A DNA stretch of 32,662 bases from Desulfobacteraceae bacterium (lineage in GTDB: Bacteria; Desulfobacterota; Desulfobacteria; Desulfobacterales; RPRI01). The notes under the pieces were generated by a model. The model saw only the letters and a program-made list of their open reading frames with translations, made no database searches and was not told the DNA's origin. The stretch's first letter is position 1; each line of letters starts with the position of its first letter. The position numbers were made by a program, and so were the translations under genes. The DNA is taken from NCBI GenBank assembly GCA_003818505.1, contig RPRI01000047.1, positions 1 through 32,662 of the forward strand. The letters are read 5' to 3'. Shown here in pieces: positions 24,312 to 32,294 of the stretch.

Positions 24312-25136
24312 TCATTCTTTTATTTTTTTCTGACGGTTCTGGATATAGGCGTTGCGGAGACCTTCGTAAGGCTCAAGAGCCGCTTTTTTGAAAGTTTCGT
24401 AATCTCCTATCTTAAAAGAAGTCGCATTTATTGTCCTTAAACCTGTTACGCCCATGGATATCTCAAGCGGTTCTATGTATGAACCCGGTTTCAGAAAACT
24501 ATCGCCTGCCATTCCGATTGTATCCCGGAGAGTTGACGGCCCCAGCAGGGGCCAGACAATATAGATGCCGTTTCCTATCCTGTAAGAGCCTATAGTCTGT
24601 CCGAAATCCTCCACCCCCTGTTGCAGTTCGGGATAATTTTTTGCAGGATCGTCAAAACCGAGAATTCCTTCTGTGCTGTTAACGACAAAAGCTGCAAATT
24701 CATCACCGGCAGACTCAAATTTACCCTGAAGCAGGCAGTTTACGAAACGGACCGGCATTTCAATGTTGTAAAAAAAGTTCTGCAGACCGGACCGGACCTG
24801 CCTTGGAACAACAGCTCTGTAAGCTTCCGAAACAGGTTTCATAAGCCAGAAGTAGAGCTTGTCGTTGAAATGGAAAACAGACCAGTTCCAGTAATAAAGG
24901 GGATCCGCTACGCTTATAATCTCTTCTTTCTTCTCCACTTCCGTCTCTTCAGTTAAGAAATCAGGCTCATCGTCCGAAAATTCCTGATTCAAACAATCAT
25001 GGCCGGGCGTAGTCAGAACTTCGGGGAAAATCTTTTCACTGCCGTTTATAATCGTTCCTGCGATGTCGGATGCAGCCAGTGCAGGAACTGAAAAGAAAAA
25101 GAGAATAGTAACTATAATTGTAAGCAATTTATTCAT
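24312..25136 (-). CDS. mlaA: MlaA/VacJ-family outer-membrane lipid-asymmetry protein
   Basis: 274 residues with a Sec signal (MNKLLTIIVTILFFFSVPALAA). No cysteine follows in lipobox position, so unlike E. coli MlaA it may not be a lipoprotein. An acidic linker (residues 45-75) precedes the VacJ domain: DPLYYWNWSVFHFNDKLYFWLMKPVSEAYR, FFYNIEMPVRFVNCLLQGKF, NSTEGILGFDDPA, FGQTIGSYRIGNGIYIVWPL and GPSTLRDTIG. It extracts misplaced phospholipids from the outer leaflet and hands them to MlaC. It is the last gene of the minus-strand mla cluster, 45 bases after mlaC. Confidence 0.9.
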   Translation of the reverse strand: MNKLLTIIVTILFFFSVPALAASDIAGTIINGSEKIFPEVLTTPGHDCLNQEFSDDEPDFLTEETEVEKKEEIISVADPLYYWNWSVFHFNDKLYFWLMKPVSEAYRAVVPRQVRSGLQNFFYNIEMPVRFVNCLLQGKFESAGDEFAAFVVNSTEGILGFDDPAKNYPELQQGVEDFGQTIGSYRIGNGIYIVWPLLGPSTLRDTIGMAGDSFLKPGSYIEPLEISMGVTGLRTINATSFKIGDYETFKKAALEPYEGLRNAYIQNRQKKIKE

Positions 25137-25181
25137 ATGTTTATCATAGCCCGTAAAAAAACCGGAAAACCACTCCTCAAT

Positions 25182-25793
25182 TTATTTGGAATCACCTTTC
25201 TGCTGTTCAGCAAGCTTTTTTTCAAGCCGTTTTATCAGCTCGTCGGGAGAATCCTTCGATAGAATTTCATTGAACTGGGATCTGTAATTCTGCACGAGGC
25301 TCACCCCTTCCACATGAACATCATATACCTTCCAGCTATCATTTTTAAACCGCATGCTGTAATCGACGGGGATCTCACCTTTTTCTCTTATTATCTTTGT
25401 CTTTACAACGGCCTTGGTATCCGAAACCTTCTCCTGTCCGAGATACGCCACTTTTTCATCCCTGAACCCACCCTGGATTTTATCGAGGTATGTATTTCCG
25501 AGTACATCGGAAAAAACCTCTGTGAATTCCTTTCTCTGCTGCGGGTTCAGAGTTTTCCAGTTGGCTGCAAGTGCCCGTCCCGACAGTTCAGTAAAATCAA
25601 ATGCCTTGCGGACTATTTCCCATATCTTTTCACGCTGAACTCTTTTAAGAGAAGGATTTTTATACTTCGGATCGCTTAATAGCCTTATCCCTTCGTCAAC
25701 CGGCCCTTTAAGCGCATCCATCGGCCCTGTATCTGCAGAAAAAGATACCGAAGCAAAAAATATGCATAACAAAAATACCGCCGTTTTTTTCAC
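25182..25793 (-). CDS. mlaC: MlaC/Ttg2D-family periplasmic phospholipid carrier
   Basis: 203 residues with a GTG start preceded by GGAGAAATCT. Signal peptide MKKTAVFLLCIFFASVSFSA. The mature domain shows the family's IWEIVRKAFDFTELSGRALAANW, FTEVFSDVLGNTYLDKI, VDYSMRFKNDSWKVYDVHVEGVSLVQNYRSQF, the last being the most typical MlaC segment. It ferries phospholipid between the outer-membrane MlaA and the inner-membrane MlaFED complex. A repeat copy separates it from mlaD upstream, so it may depend on read-through or its own promoter. Confidence 0.9.
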   Translation of the reverse strand: MKKTAVFLLCIFFASVSFSADTGPMDALKGPVDEGIRLLSDPKYKNPSLKRVQREKIWEIVRKAFDFTELSGRALAANWKTLNPQQRKEFTEVFSDVLGNTYLDKIQGGFRDEKVAYLGQEKVSDTKAVVKTKIIREKGEIPVDYSMRFKNDSWKVYDVHVEGVSLVQNYRSQFNEILSKDSPDELIKRLEKKLAEQQKGDSK

Positions 25794-25845
25794 AGATTTC
25801 TCCTTATATAGTCACTAACTAATTTGCAGATAATTCATATCCCGG

Positions 25846-25966
25846 CTGCAAAGCAAAAAGATCATTATGCAAGGCGCACGAATCTTGAGGAATGAAGCGT
25901 ACATATAAGTAAGCTGCAATGACGAAAGATGAAGTACAACACAGCAGAATGACTTTTTGGGCAGCC
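25846..25966 (-). repeat. Interspersed palindromic repeat, copy 3 (inside the mla operon, reversed)
   Basis: On the minus strand it reads CAAAAAGTCATTCTGCTGTG through ATTCGTGCGCCTTGCAT to ATCTTTTTGCTTTGCAG. Same blocks and order as the three plus-strand copies; central stem GCTTAC-N6-GTACGC. It fills most of the 182-base gap between mlaD and mlaC and is oriented with the operon's transcription. Confidence 0.8.
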
Positions 25967-25975
25967 GCCATATTT

Positions 25976-26419
25976 TCAAACACCGCCAAAAACGTATTTG
26001 CTTATCAGTTCTTCCAGATCAACCGCTGACTCTGTTTCGGTTATCATATCACCTGGCTTTAATATAACGTCGGAACCTCCCGGAGAGATCCTTATGTACT
26101 TGTCTCCTATCATTCCTGCAGTTTTGACCGAAGCGATAACGTCATCCGCAAGGAGAAGCCCTTTTTCTATCTTCATTTTGACAAGAGCCTTGCTCTCCCT
26201 GTCCAGGGTTATTGAATCGATCGTTCCTATCCTGACGCCTGCCATTTCAACGTGGGAGCCTTTTTTCAGTCCCGAAACAGACTGGAACTTAGCATAAACC
26301 GGGTAATTGTTGTCGCCGATCAGCTCCATCTTTCCAAGCTTTATTGTAAGGTAGCCCACGCAAACCAGGCCGAGCAGAACAAATATTCCAACAGATGTTT
26401 CTATTGATGTTTTTTTCAC
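25976..26419 (-). CDS. mlaD: MlaD-family (MCE domain) lipid transport protein
   Basis: 147 residues: an N-terminal membrane anchor (IETSVGIFVLLGLVCVGYLTIKLG), then one MCE domain (YPVYAKFQSVSGLKKGSHVEMAGVRIGTIDSI, AGMIGDKYIRISPGG), ending in a short tail with TESAVDLEELISKYVF. It forms the periplasmic hexameric ring of the MlaFEDB transporter. It lacks the extended C-terminal helix with which E. coli MlaD ends, consistent with its shorter length. Spaced 35 bases from mlaF. Confidence 0.92.
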   Translation of the reverse strand: MKKTSIETSVGIFVLLGLVCVGYLTIKLGKMELIGDNNYPVYAKFQSVSGLKKGSHVEMAGVRIGTIDSITLDRESKALVKMKIEKGLLLADDVIASVKTAGMIGDKYIRISPGGSDVILKPGDMITETESAVDLEELISKYVFGGV

Positions 26420-26454
26420 ATCGCCTCCGACTCGTTATCATAAACTCAACTGTG

Positions 26455-27237
26455 TCAACCCTTTGTTTCCGGATTGACACAGGTTATATTTTCGTCGTTA
26501 ATATAGAGCCCCTGGATGAACTCTTTTACAGTTGGATCTGAAACCTGGGCCAATTGCGCGGGGCTTCCTTCAAAAAGTATCCGGCCGTCATCCAGCATGG
26601 CAACCCGCTGGGAAATATGAAAAATATCCGGTATATCATGGCTTACCACAACTCCTGTAAACCCGAATTTCTGCTGATAGCCCGAGATCATATCATGAAC
26701 AGCCTTCTTTCGGATCGGATCAAGCCCCGTTGTCGGCTCATCGAAAAGAACTATTTCCGGATCTGTAACAAGAGCTCTTGCAAGAGCGACCCTTTTTTTC
26801 ATTCCACCTGAAAGTTGTGAAGGATACTTGTCGTCTATGCCATGCAGATCGAGCTGATCCATTTTGTCCCTTACCCGCCTGTTAATCTCATTATCGGATA
26901 AAGAAGTGGTTTCCTTCAGCGGTAGTGCAATATTTTCATATACGGTTAAAGAGTCGAAAAGCGCTGTTCCCTGAAACATGTAGCTGCATTTTCTTTTTAA
27001 GATTTTTCTCTCAGCTTTTTTCATCTCCGAAACAGGGCGCCCTTCAAAAAGTATTGATCCCGAATCCTGCTCGATGAGCCCTATTATATGCTTTAAAAGA
27101 ACACTTTTACCTACTCCGCTTTTACCTATTATAGTGGTTATTTCACCCTTGTAAATGCAAAGGTCGGCGCCGTTTAAAACCTGGTTTTCACCAAATTTCT
27201 TACATATGTTTTTAAATTGAATATAAAGTTCTCTCAT
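26455..27237 (-). CDS. mlaF: MlaF-type ABC transporter ATPase
   Basis: 260 residues. Walker A GKSGVGKSVLLKHIIG (residue 38 onward), Q-loop YMFQGTALFDSLTVYENIALPL, signature LSGGMKKRVALARALV, Walker B IVLFDEPTTGLDPI and the H-loop VVSHD. The LSGGM signature, the FDSLTV Q-loop and the C-terminal FIQGL segment are characteristic of the Mkl/MlaF family. It powers the phospholipid transporter with MlaE and MlaD. The start codon is 7 bases from the mlaE stop, so the genes are translationally linked. Confidence 0.93.
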   Translation of the reverse strand: MRELYIQFKNICKKFGENQVLNGADLCIYKGEITTIIGKSGVGKSVLLKHIIGLIEQDSGSILFEGRPVSEMKKAERKILKRKCSYMFQGTALFDSLTVYENIALPLKETTSLSDNEINRRVRDKMDQLDLHGIDDKYPSQLSGGMKKRVALARALVTDPEIVLFDEPTTGLDPIRKKAVHDMISGYQQKFGFTGVVVSHDIPDIFHISQRVAMLDDGRILFEGSPAQLAQVSDPTVKEFIQGLYINDENITCVNPETKG

Positions 27238-27244
27238 ATATCCG

Positions 27245-28048
27245 TTACAGAAGGAATGATGTTAACACGTAATCTGTTATTAAAATCAGAACACAGGAAA
27301 TAACAACAGCCGAAGTAGTTGAAAGGCTGACTCCTTTTGCGCCGAAACCTTCGGCGCGCGTATGTGTGAAAAATCCCTGAAAACAGCAGATAGTTATAAT
27401 AACAGCCGCGAAAACTACCGATTTGATAAAACCTCCGGTTACATCCGCCATGATTACGCTTGTTTCTATTCGCATAAAGTACACACCGGGGCTTATTCCC
27501 AGAAGAAGAGAACCTGTCAGGTATCCGCCGAGAATTCCGACCACGTCAAAGAGCGCTGTAAGAAGCGGCATGCTTATAAGGGCCGCGGCAAGTTTGGGGC
27601 TTACAAGAAATCGAAGCGGGTTGATATCCATTGTCTCAAGAGCGTCGATCTCTTCGGATATCCTCATAATGCCCACTTCTGCAGCCATGGCCGAGCCGGC
27701 TCTTCCCGTAACCATGATGGCTGTCAGCACAGGTCCCAGCTCCCTGATAAGTGAAAGGGCGACTGCCGCGCCTAAGAATCCGGTAGAGCCGAACTTAACC
27801 AGGGTGTAATAGCCCTGCAGCCCTAGGACCATTCCCGTGAACGCCCCTGTAAGGCATATTACAAATACCGATTTTGTTCCTATGAAGTAAACCTGCTGTA
27901 TGATCTTGCTCATCTGAAAAGGCCGGGAAAATATAAGCGCAAGACTTTTGAAAAAGAAAATGGCAATACGCCCCATTTCCTGAACAATAAAGACAGTGCT
28001 CCTGCCAAGAGCAGTGAGCGGATTTATAATAACGGATGAGCGTATCAT
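27245..28048 (-). CDS. mlaE: MlaE-family ABC transporter permease
   Basis: 267 residues, first gene of the mlaE-F-D-C-A cluster. Around six hydrophobic segments, with the family's GAFTGMVLGLQGYYTLVKFG, LIRELGPVLTAIMVTGRAGSA, AAEVGIMRISEEIDALETMD and the C-terminal CFQGFFTHTRAEGFGAKGVS coupling segment. Inner-membrane permease of the MlaFED complex. No STAS-domain mlaB follows, so the complex here lacks that partner or uses one elsewhere. On the minus strand TTGACT (28087-28092) and TAAATT (28064-28069) are 17 bases apart and could be the promoter, but the resulting leader would be only about 9 bases. Confidence 0.93.
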   Translation of the reverse strand: MIRSSVIINPLTALGRSTVFIVQEMGRIAIFFFKSLALIFSRPFQMSKIIQQVYFIGTKSVFVICLTGAFTGMVLGLQGYYTLVKFGSTGFLGAAVALSLIRELGPVLTAIMVTGRAGSAMAAEVGIMRISEEIDALETMDINPLRFLVSPKLAAALISMPLLTALFDVVGILGGYLTGSLLLGISPGVYFMRIETSVIMADVTGGFIKSVVFAAVIITICCFQGFFTHTRAEGFGAKGVSLSTTSAVVISCVLILITDYVLTSFLL

Positions 28049-28153
28049 GACAACCTTATAACAAATTTAAATCACGATATAATCTGAGTCAACCCGGCTT
28101 GAATATATTAAATATGCGGGAAGGTGTCAAGAAGGTAAACCCGGCTTTAATTT

Positions 28154-28224
28154 TATAGCGATTGTCATAATTATATTCTGTTTGGAGGAGTTCCGGTCGG
28201 AGCACTGTTCCGACAATCACTATA
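28154..28224. repeat. Nested inverted repeat, candidate structured RNA or miniature element
   Basis: TATAGCGATTGTC (28154-28166) pairs with GACAATCACTATA (28212-28224), one mismatch in 13 pairs, and an extra A-T pair outside. The enclosed 45 bases contain an inner stem GTCGGA (28196-28201) / TCCGAC (28209-28214, sharing the last bases with the outer arm) and a GGAGGAG stretch in the open part. Confidence 0.5.
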
Positions 28225-28320
28225 AGCGGTGATTATACAAATTGATCTCAAGACGCAATTATCAGGCAGATAAAGTAAGGTTCATATTAAGCAATACCAA
28301 ATGTAGAAGCTCAATCGTAA

Positions 28321-28365
28321 TTGACAATATCGGAGAGTCTTGTTAAAAGATTTCGAATCTTTTAA
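28321..28365 (+). promoter_or_regulatory. Promoter with an operator-like 23-bp palindrome before the hydrolase gene
   Basis: TTGACA (28321-28326), a 17-base spacer and TAAAAG (28344-28349) form a sigma-70 promoter. A perfect palindrome with 10-bp arms TTAAAAGATT (28343-28352) and AATCTTTTAA (28356-28365) around TCG covers the -10 box and the expected start point near 28356. A dimeric repressor bound there would block initiation. If transcribed in full it would instead form a hairpin. Confidence 0.5.
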
Positions 28366-28391
28366 ACAAAATAATGGGTTAAGGAGGTAAC

Positions 28392-29240
28392 TTGGAAAAT
28401 ACAACCGGATACACAGAAGGATACATAAAACAAAACGGTCTGAATATTTTTTATCGCCGATACATAGCCGATTCGGAAAAAGCTTTATTGGTAATCGCCC
28501 ACGGCCTTGGGGAGCATTCCGGAAGATATGTCAATGTGGTCAAAAGGCTTGTTCCTAAAGGAATAACCGTTTATGCGCCCGATTTCAGGGGGCATGGAAA
28601 AAGTGACGGGAAAAGGGGCCATGTTCTTTCATTTGGCGAATATCTTGAAGATCTTTACTCAATGATCGAAACCGTTTTAAGAGAAAAAAAACAAAACATT
28701 AAATTATTTCTTCTGGGGCACAGCATGGGAGGGCTTATAGCAATAAATTATGCAATAAGCAGGCAGGAAACAATTGGCGGCCTGATAATTTCATCCCCTT
28801 CTCTCGGTGTGGCTGTGAAAGTTCCGGCCATCAAAGCAGTTCTGGGGAAGGTCATGTCATCATTATGGCCGGAATTGAGCTTAAGCAATGAGATTGATGC
28901 CTCAAAGATAAGCCATGATGATGAAATTGTCGCCGCCTATAAAAATGATCCCCTGGTCCATGACCGTGTAACTGCCCGCTGGTTCACCGAGTTTTTATCA
29001 GCTATGGAAAAAGCTAACAAAGAAGCGCAGAAAATTAAGGTACCGGTGCTGATGCAGATTGCAGGGGATGATCATCTGGTTAATTCGGATTCATCAAAAT
29101 CCTTTTTCAACAGGCTTGATGTTAAAGACAAGACAATTCATGTTTACGATGATCTCTATCATGAGGGTTACAATGAAGCGGAAGAGGATAGAAAAAAGGT
29201 ATTAAATGATCTTGAAGCATGGATCAGTTCGCATATCTAA
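28392..29240 (+). CDS. Alpha/beta hydrolase, monoacylglycerol lipase/lysophospholipase-like
   Basis: 282 residues with a TTG start at 28392 set by AAGGAGGT. It shows the serine hydrolase core: LVIAHGLGEHSGRYVNV (oxyanion loop HGxGEHSGRY, typical of monoglyceride lipases), YAPDFRGHGKSDGKRGHV, the nucleophile elbow LLGHSMGGLIA (Ser-115), IAGDDHLVNSDSS with the catalytic Asp, and YDDLYHEGYNE with the catalytic His. It would cleave monoacylglycerol or lysophospholipid. No signal peptide, so cytosolic or membrane-associated. It is divergent from the mla operon, a phospholipid transport system, and has its own promoter with palindrome. Confidence 0.88.
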   Translation: MENTTGYTEGYIKQNGLNIFYRRYIADSEKALLVIAHGLGEHSGRYVNVVKRLVPKGITVYAPDFRGHGKSDGKRGHVLSFGEYLEDLYSMIETVLREKKQNIKLFLLGHSMGGLIAINYAISRQETIGGLIISSPSLGVAVKVPAIKAVLGKVMSSLWPELSLSNEIDASKISHDDEIVAAYKNDPLVHDRVTARWFTEFLSAMEKANKEAQKIKVPVLMQIAGDDHLVNSDSSKSFFNRLDVKDKTIHVYDDLYHEGYNEAEEDRKKVLNDLEAWISSHI

Positions 29241-29273
29241 CTCAATCCGGTATATTCGGGTCACGTTTGCCGT

Positions 29274-30413
29274 TTATTTTAACAGGATATCTTTCCCGAA
29301 TTTCTTTTTTATATCATCAACCGCCCTGTCCACTTTATCCCATTTGCCTTCCTTTTTCTTCTCCGTGTCAAAGATGCTCATCTGGACAGGATCTGAAAAC
29401 GGGACAAGACTCGCAGCGACAACGCCTATCAACCTGAATTTTTCTGTAAAGCCATAGGCGTCAAGAAGCTTTGACGCCTCTTTATATATGGCTTGTGAGG
29501 AACAAACAGGCGTTTTGAGGGTATTGCTTCTTGTAATCTGCCTGAAATCCGAATGCTTTAGCTTAAGCACAATTGTCTTTGCTCTTACCCCGAGTTTTCT
29601 CAATTCGCTTCCTACCTCTTCGGACTGTTTCAGCAGATATTCTTTCAGCAGATTCCGGTCTGAAGAATCCCTGTCGAGAGTTGTTTCAACGCTTACAGAC
29701 TTGCTTGATGCAGGAGGTAAGACAGGAGAATCATCCATCCCTGATGCAAGCTCAATCAGCCTTAATCCGAATTTTCCGAATTTCTTTATAATCATCTCCT
29801 GCGGATACTTTTTAACATCCCCGAGCATCTTAATCCCTATCGCCTCAAGCTCTTTCAACCTCACTTTCCCGACCCCTGGAGTTTTACCTATAAGAATGGA
29901 GGCTGCAAACCCGCATGCTTTTTCAGGCGTTATTATTGTTAATCCATCCGGCTTGTTTATGTCGGATGCGATTTTGGCAAGGAACTTGTTGGGAGCTATT
30001 CCTACGGAACAACCAAGGCCGCTGCTCTCTTTTATCTTTCTTTTAACAGCTGAACCTGTATTCAGATAATCACCATGCAGCCTTTTACATCCCGAAAGAT
30101 CCAGATAGGCTTCATCTATTGAGACCGGTTCTACAACAGGAGAGAATGTTTCCAGAACAGCCATTATTTTTTCAGATAATTCGGAATATCTTTGCATCCT
30201 GGGAGAGAGGAATATCCCGTGGGGGCATTTTTGCCTCGCGAGGTATATAGGCATTGCCGAATGAATGCCAAATTTTCTTGCTTCATAATTTGCTGCAGAG
30301 ACAACTCCGCGTCCCGACAGGCCCCCTACTATAACACATTTGCCGGCAAGTTTGGGATTATCAAGTTGCTCCACGGAGGCAAAAAAAGCATCCATATCGA
30401 CATGAAGAATCAT
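29274..30413 (-). CDS. dinB: DNA polymerase IV (Y-family translesion polymerase)
   Basis: 379 residues. Catalytic acids Asp-6 and Asp-8 in ILHVDMDAFFASVEQ and Asp-100/Glu-101 in VSIDEAYLDLSG; steric-gate region FF near residue 10; fingers YEARKFGIHSAMP; helix-hairpin-helix GVGKVRLKELEAIGI; little-finger domain from about 230. A beta-clamp-type motif QMSIF precedes the C-terminal basic tail. It bypasses DNA lesions and replicates damaged templates. No LexA box is recognisable in the 135 bases upstream, though deltaproteobacterial SOS boxes differ from the E. coli one. Convergent with the hydrolase gene, 33 bases between stops. Confidence 0.93.
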   Translation of the reverse strand: MILHVDMDAFFASVEQLDNPKLAGKCVIVGGLSGRGVVSAANYEARKFGIHSAMPIYLARQKCPHGIFLSPRMQRYSELSEKIMAVLETFSPVVEPVSIDEAYLDLSGCKRLHGDYLNTGSAVKRKIKESSGLGCSVGIAPNKFLAKIASDINKPDGLTIITPEKACGFAASILIGKTPGVGKVRLKELEAIGIKMLGDVKKYPQEMIIKKFGKFGLRLIELASGMDDSPVLPPASSKSVSVETTLDRDSSDRNLLKEYLLKQSEEVGSELRKLGVRAKTIVLKLKHSDFRQITRSNTLKTPVCSSQAIYKEASKLLDAYGFTEKFRLIGVVAASLVPFSDPVQMSIFDTEKKKEGKWDKVDRAVDDIKKKFGKDILLK

Positions 30414-30548
30414 GGATTCAATTTTCCTGATAAGAAAGCTTGCTATTATTTACATTTTTGTATAATCGTAATCGAGTTTCGTCAAAATTGACATCTTCTT
30501 AAAAAGCATAAATGACTTTAAACCAATAAACTGTTTGATATATAACTT

Positions 30549-32072
30549 ATGAAAACAATCGAAGACATTACCCTGCTTTATGAAATAAGCAATGCTTTAA
30601 ATGAACATCTTGATCTTAAGAAATCACTGTACAAGGTGCTCGATATACTTTCCAGTTCCATGAACATGGTCCGCGGAATGATAACAATTCTGAATCCACT
30701 GCGCAATGAAATTCACATCGAGGTTGCGCACGGGATTTCACGAAATGTAGTTGAAAATGTGAAATATAAACTGGGAGAAGGGATAACCGGGCGGGTTATT
30801 CAAACAGGCAAGGATGTAGCCATAGCAAAAATTAGCGAGGAACCTCTTTTTCTTAACCGGACAGCTTCACGGAAAACCTCAAAAAAACAAGAGCTTTCAT
30901 TTATATGCGTTCCGATAAAAAAGGGAAGCCAGGTTATAGGCGCTTTAAGCGTGGACAGGCCTTACGATACGAATTATCCACTTAAAGAAGGTAAAAAACT
31001 GCTCTCTGTTATTGCGACAATGATAGCAAGGCATGTCATTAACCTGGAAAACATAAATCTTGAAAAGGAACAACTGCGAAATGAAAACAGAAGGCTTAGA
31101 AGTGAGCTTGAAAACAGGTACAGCATTACAAATATAATAGGAAACAGCAGCAGGATGCGGGAAGTCTTTCAAATGATCTCGCAGGTCTCAAAAAGTAATG
31201 CAACAGTTCTTATAAGAGGCGAAAGCGGTACAGGCAAAGAGCTTGTGGCAAACTCGATTCATTACGGCAGCAACAGAGCCAAGGGGCCTTTTGTAAAGGT
31301 GAACTGCGCTGCTCTTCCTGCTAATCTCATAGAAAGTGAGCTTTTCGGACATGAAAAAGGTTCCTTTACCGGGGCAATAAAACTCAAAATAGGAAAATTT
31401 GAGCTTGCCGACAAAGGCACCCTGTTTCTTGATGAAATAGGTTCAATTACCCTTGATGTTCAGGCAAATCTTCTCCGGGTAATTCAGGAAAAAGAGTTTG
31501 ACCGGGTCGGAGGACTCAAGACAATAAAAACGGATGTCCGTATTATTGCCGCAACAAATAAAAATCTTGAGCAGGCCGTGGAAGAAGGCGCTTTCAGGGG
31601 AGACCTCTATTATCGCCTGAATGTTTTTCCGATTTACATGCCGCCGTTAAGAGAGCGGAAAACAGATATTCTTCTTCTTGCAGATTCATTTCTTGAAAAA
31701 TATGCTAAAGAGAACAACAAGGATATCCGGAGATTTTCAACTCCTTCGATTGATATGCTTATGGCCTACCACTGGCCCGGAAACGTTAGGGAGCTTGAAA
31801 ATTGCATTGAGCGGGCAGTTCTTTTGTGTGAAGAGGGGACGATTCACAGCTACCATCTTCCGCCCACGCTGCAAACCGGTTATGAATCCGGAACCATGCC
31901 CTCCCTGGCGCTCGGCGATGCGGTTTCAAATCTCGAAAGAGAGAAGATAATTGACGCATTGAAGAATACCAGGGGAAACAGCGTTCAGGCGGCAAAAGCA
32001 TTGAAAACCACCATACGCAAGTTCAATTACAAGGCAAAAAAATACAACGTTGATTTTCGCCAGTACCGTTGA
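30549..32072 (+). CDS. GAF-AAA+-HTH sigma-54-dependent activator (NifA-like)
   Basis: 507 residues. Residues 10-165 are a GAF domain ([38 protein letters not shown]), then a coiled-coil linker rich in E/R (165-190) and an AAA+ domain. This has Walker [13 protein letters not shown] (about 223), the sigma-54 contact loop [13 protein letters not shown] (GSFTGA instead of GAFTGA), Walker [11 protein letters not shown], the arginine-finger region [14 protein letters not shown] and [16 protein letters not shown]. The C-terminal HTH ends in [19 protein letters not shown], atypical in its recognition helix. Architecture is that of NifA and related nitrogen regulators. The cysteine motif of oxygen-sensing rhizobial NifA is absent. 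It activates RpoN promoters in response to a small ligand or partner bound by the GAF domain. Convergent with glnA, so nitrogen control is suggested, not shown. Confidence 0.88.
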   Translation: MKTIEDITLLYEISNALNEHLDLKKSLYKVLDILSSSMNMVRGMITILNPLRNEIHIEVAHGISRNVVENVKYKLGEGITGRVIQTGKDVAIAKISEEPLFLNRTASRKTSKKQELSFICVPIKKGSQVIGALSVDRPYDTNYPLKEGKKLLSVIATMIARHVINLENINLEKEQLRNENRRLRSELENRYSITNIIGNSSRMREVFQMISQVSKSNATVLIRGESGTGKELVANSIHYGSNRAKGPFVKVNCAALPANLIESELFGHEKGSFTGAIKLKIGKFELADKGTLFLDEIGSITLDVQANLLRVIQEKEFDRVGGLKTIKTDVRIIAATNKNLEQAVEEGAFRGDLYYRLNVFPIYMPPLRERKTDILLLADSFLEKYAKENNKDIRRFSTPSIDMLMAYHWPGNVRELENCIERAVLLCEEGTIHSYHLPPTLQTGYESGTMPSLALGDAVSNLEREKIIDALKNTRGNSVQAAKALKTTIRKFNYKAKKYNVDFRQYR

Positions 32073-32196
32073 TGGCTTCATAAAAAGTCATTCTGCTGTG
32101 TTGCACTTCATCTTTCGTCATTGCAGCGTACTTCTATGTACGCTTCATTCCTCAAGATTCGTGCGCCTTGCATGATGAGCTTTTTACTTTGCCATC
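32073..32196 (+). repeat. Interspersed palindromic repeat, copy 4 (between the NifA-like gene and glnA)
   Basis: Begins right at the stop codon of the regulator with TGGCTTCATAAAAAGTCATT and ends CTTTTTACTTTGCCATC. The central stem GCGTAC-TTCTAT-GTACGC is perfect. An 11-bp direct repeat TTGATGGCTTC flanks it at 32069-32079 and 32213-32223, which could be a target duplication or part of a larger unit. Confidence 0.8.
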
Positions 32197-32294
32197 CGGA
32201 ATATGACTTTCTTTGATGGCTTCGTGAAAACTATGAAGGTGCTCGCCGTTACGATTCAAGTGGTCGAGGTAGGCCATGTAAATTATGTTTTTCA

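Larger units (their letters stand above)
28049..28391. other. Intergenic region between divergent mlaE and hydrolase genes
   Basis: It holds a candidate mla promoter (28064-28092, minus strand), a short direct repeat (ACCCGGCTT, about 28092 and 28139), a long structured inverted repeat (28154-28224), and a plus-strand promoter with an overlapping palindrome (28321-28365). I saw no small gene. Confidence 0.6.

Noticed and set aside
30414-30548. LexA/SOS box before dinB
   Set aside because: No convincing palindromic SOS motif was found, and the TTGACG/TATACA pair on the minus strand has too short a spacer to call a promoter.
16521-32196. CRISPR array
   Set aside because: The four repeats are 120 bp, widely separated by genes and in both orientations, with no regular spacers and no cas genes.
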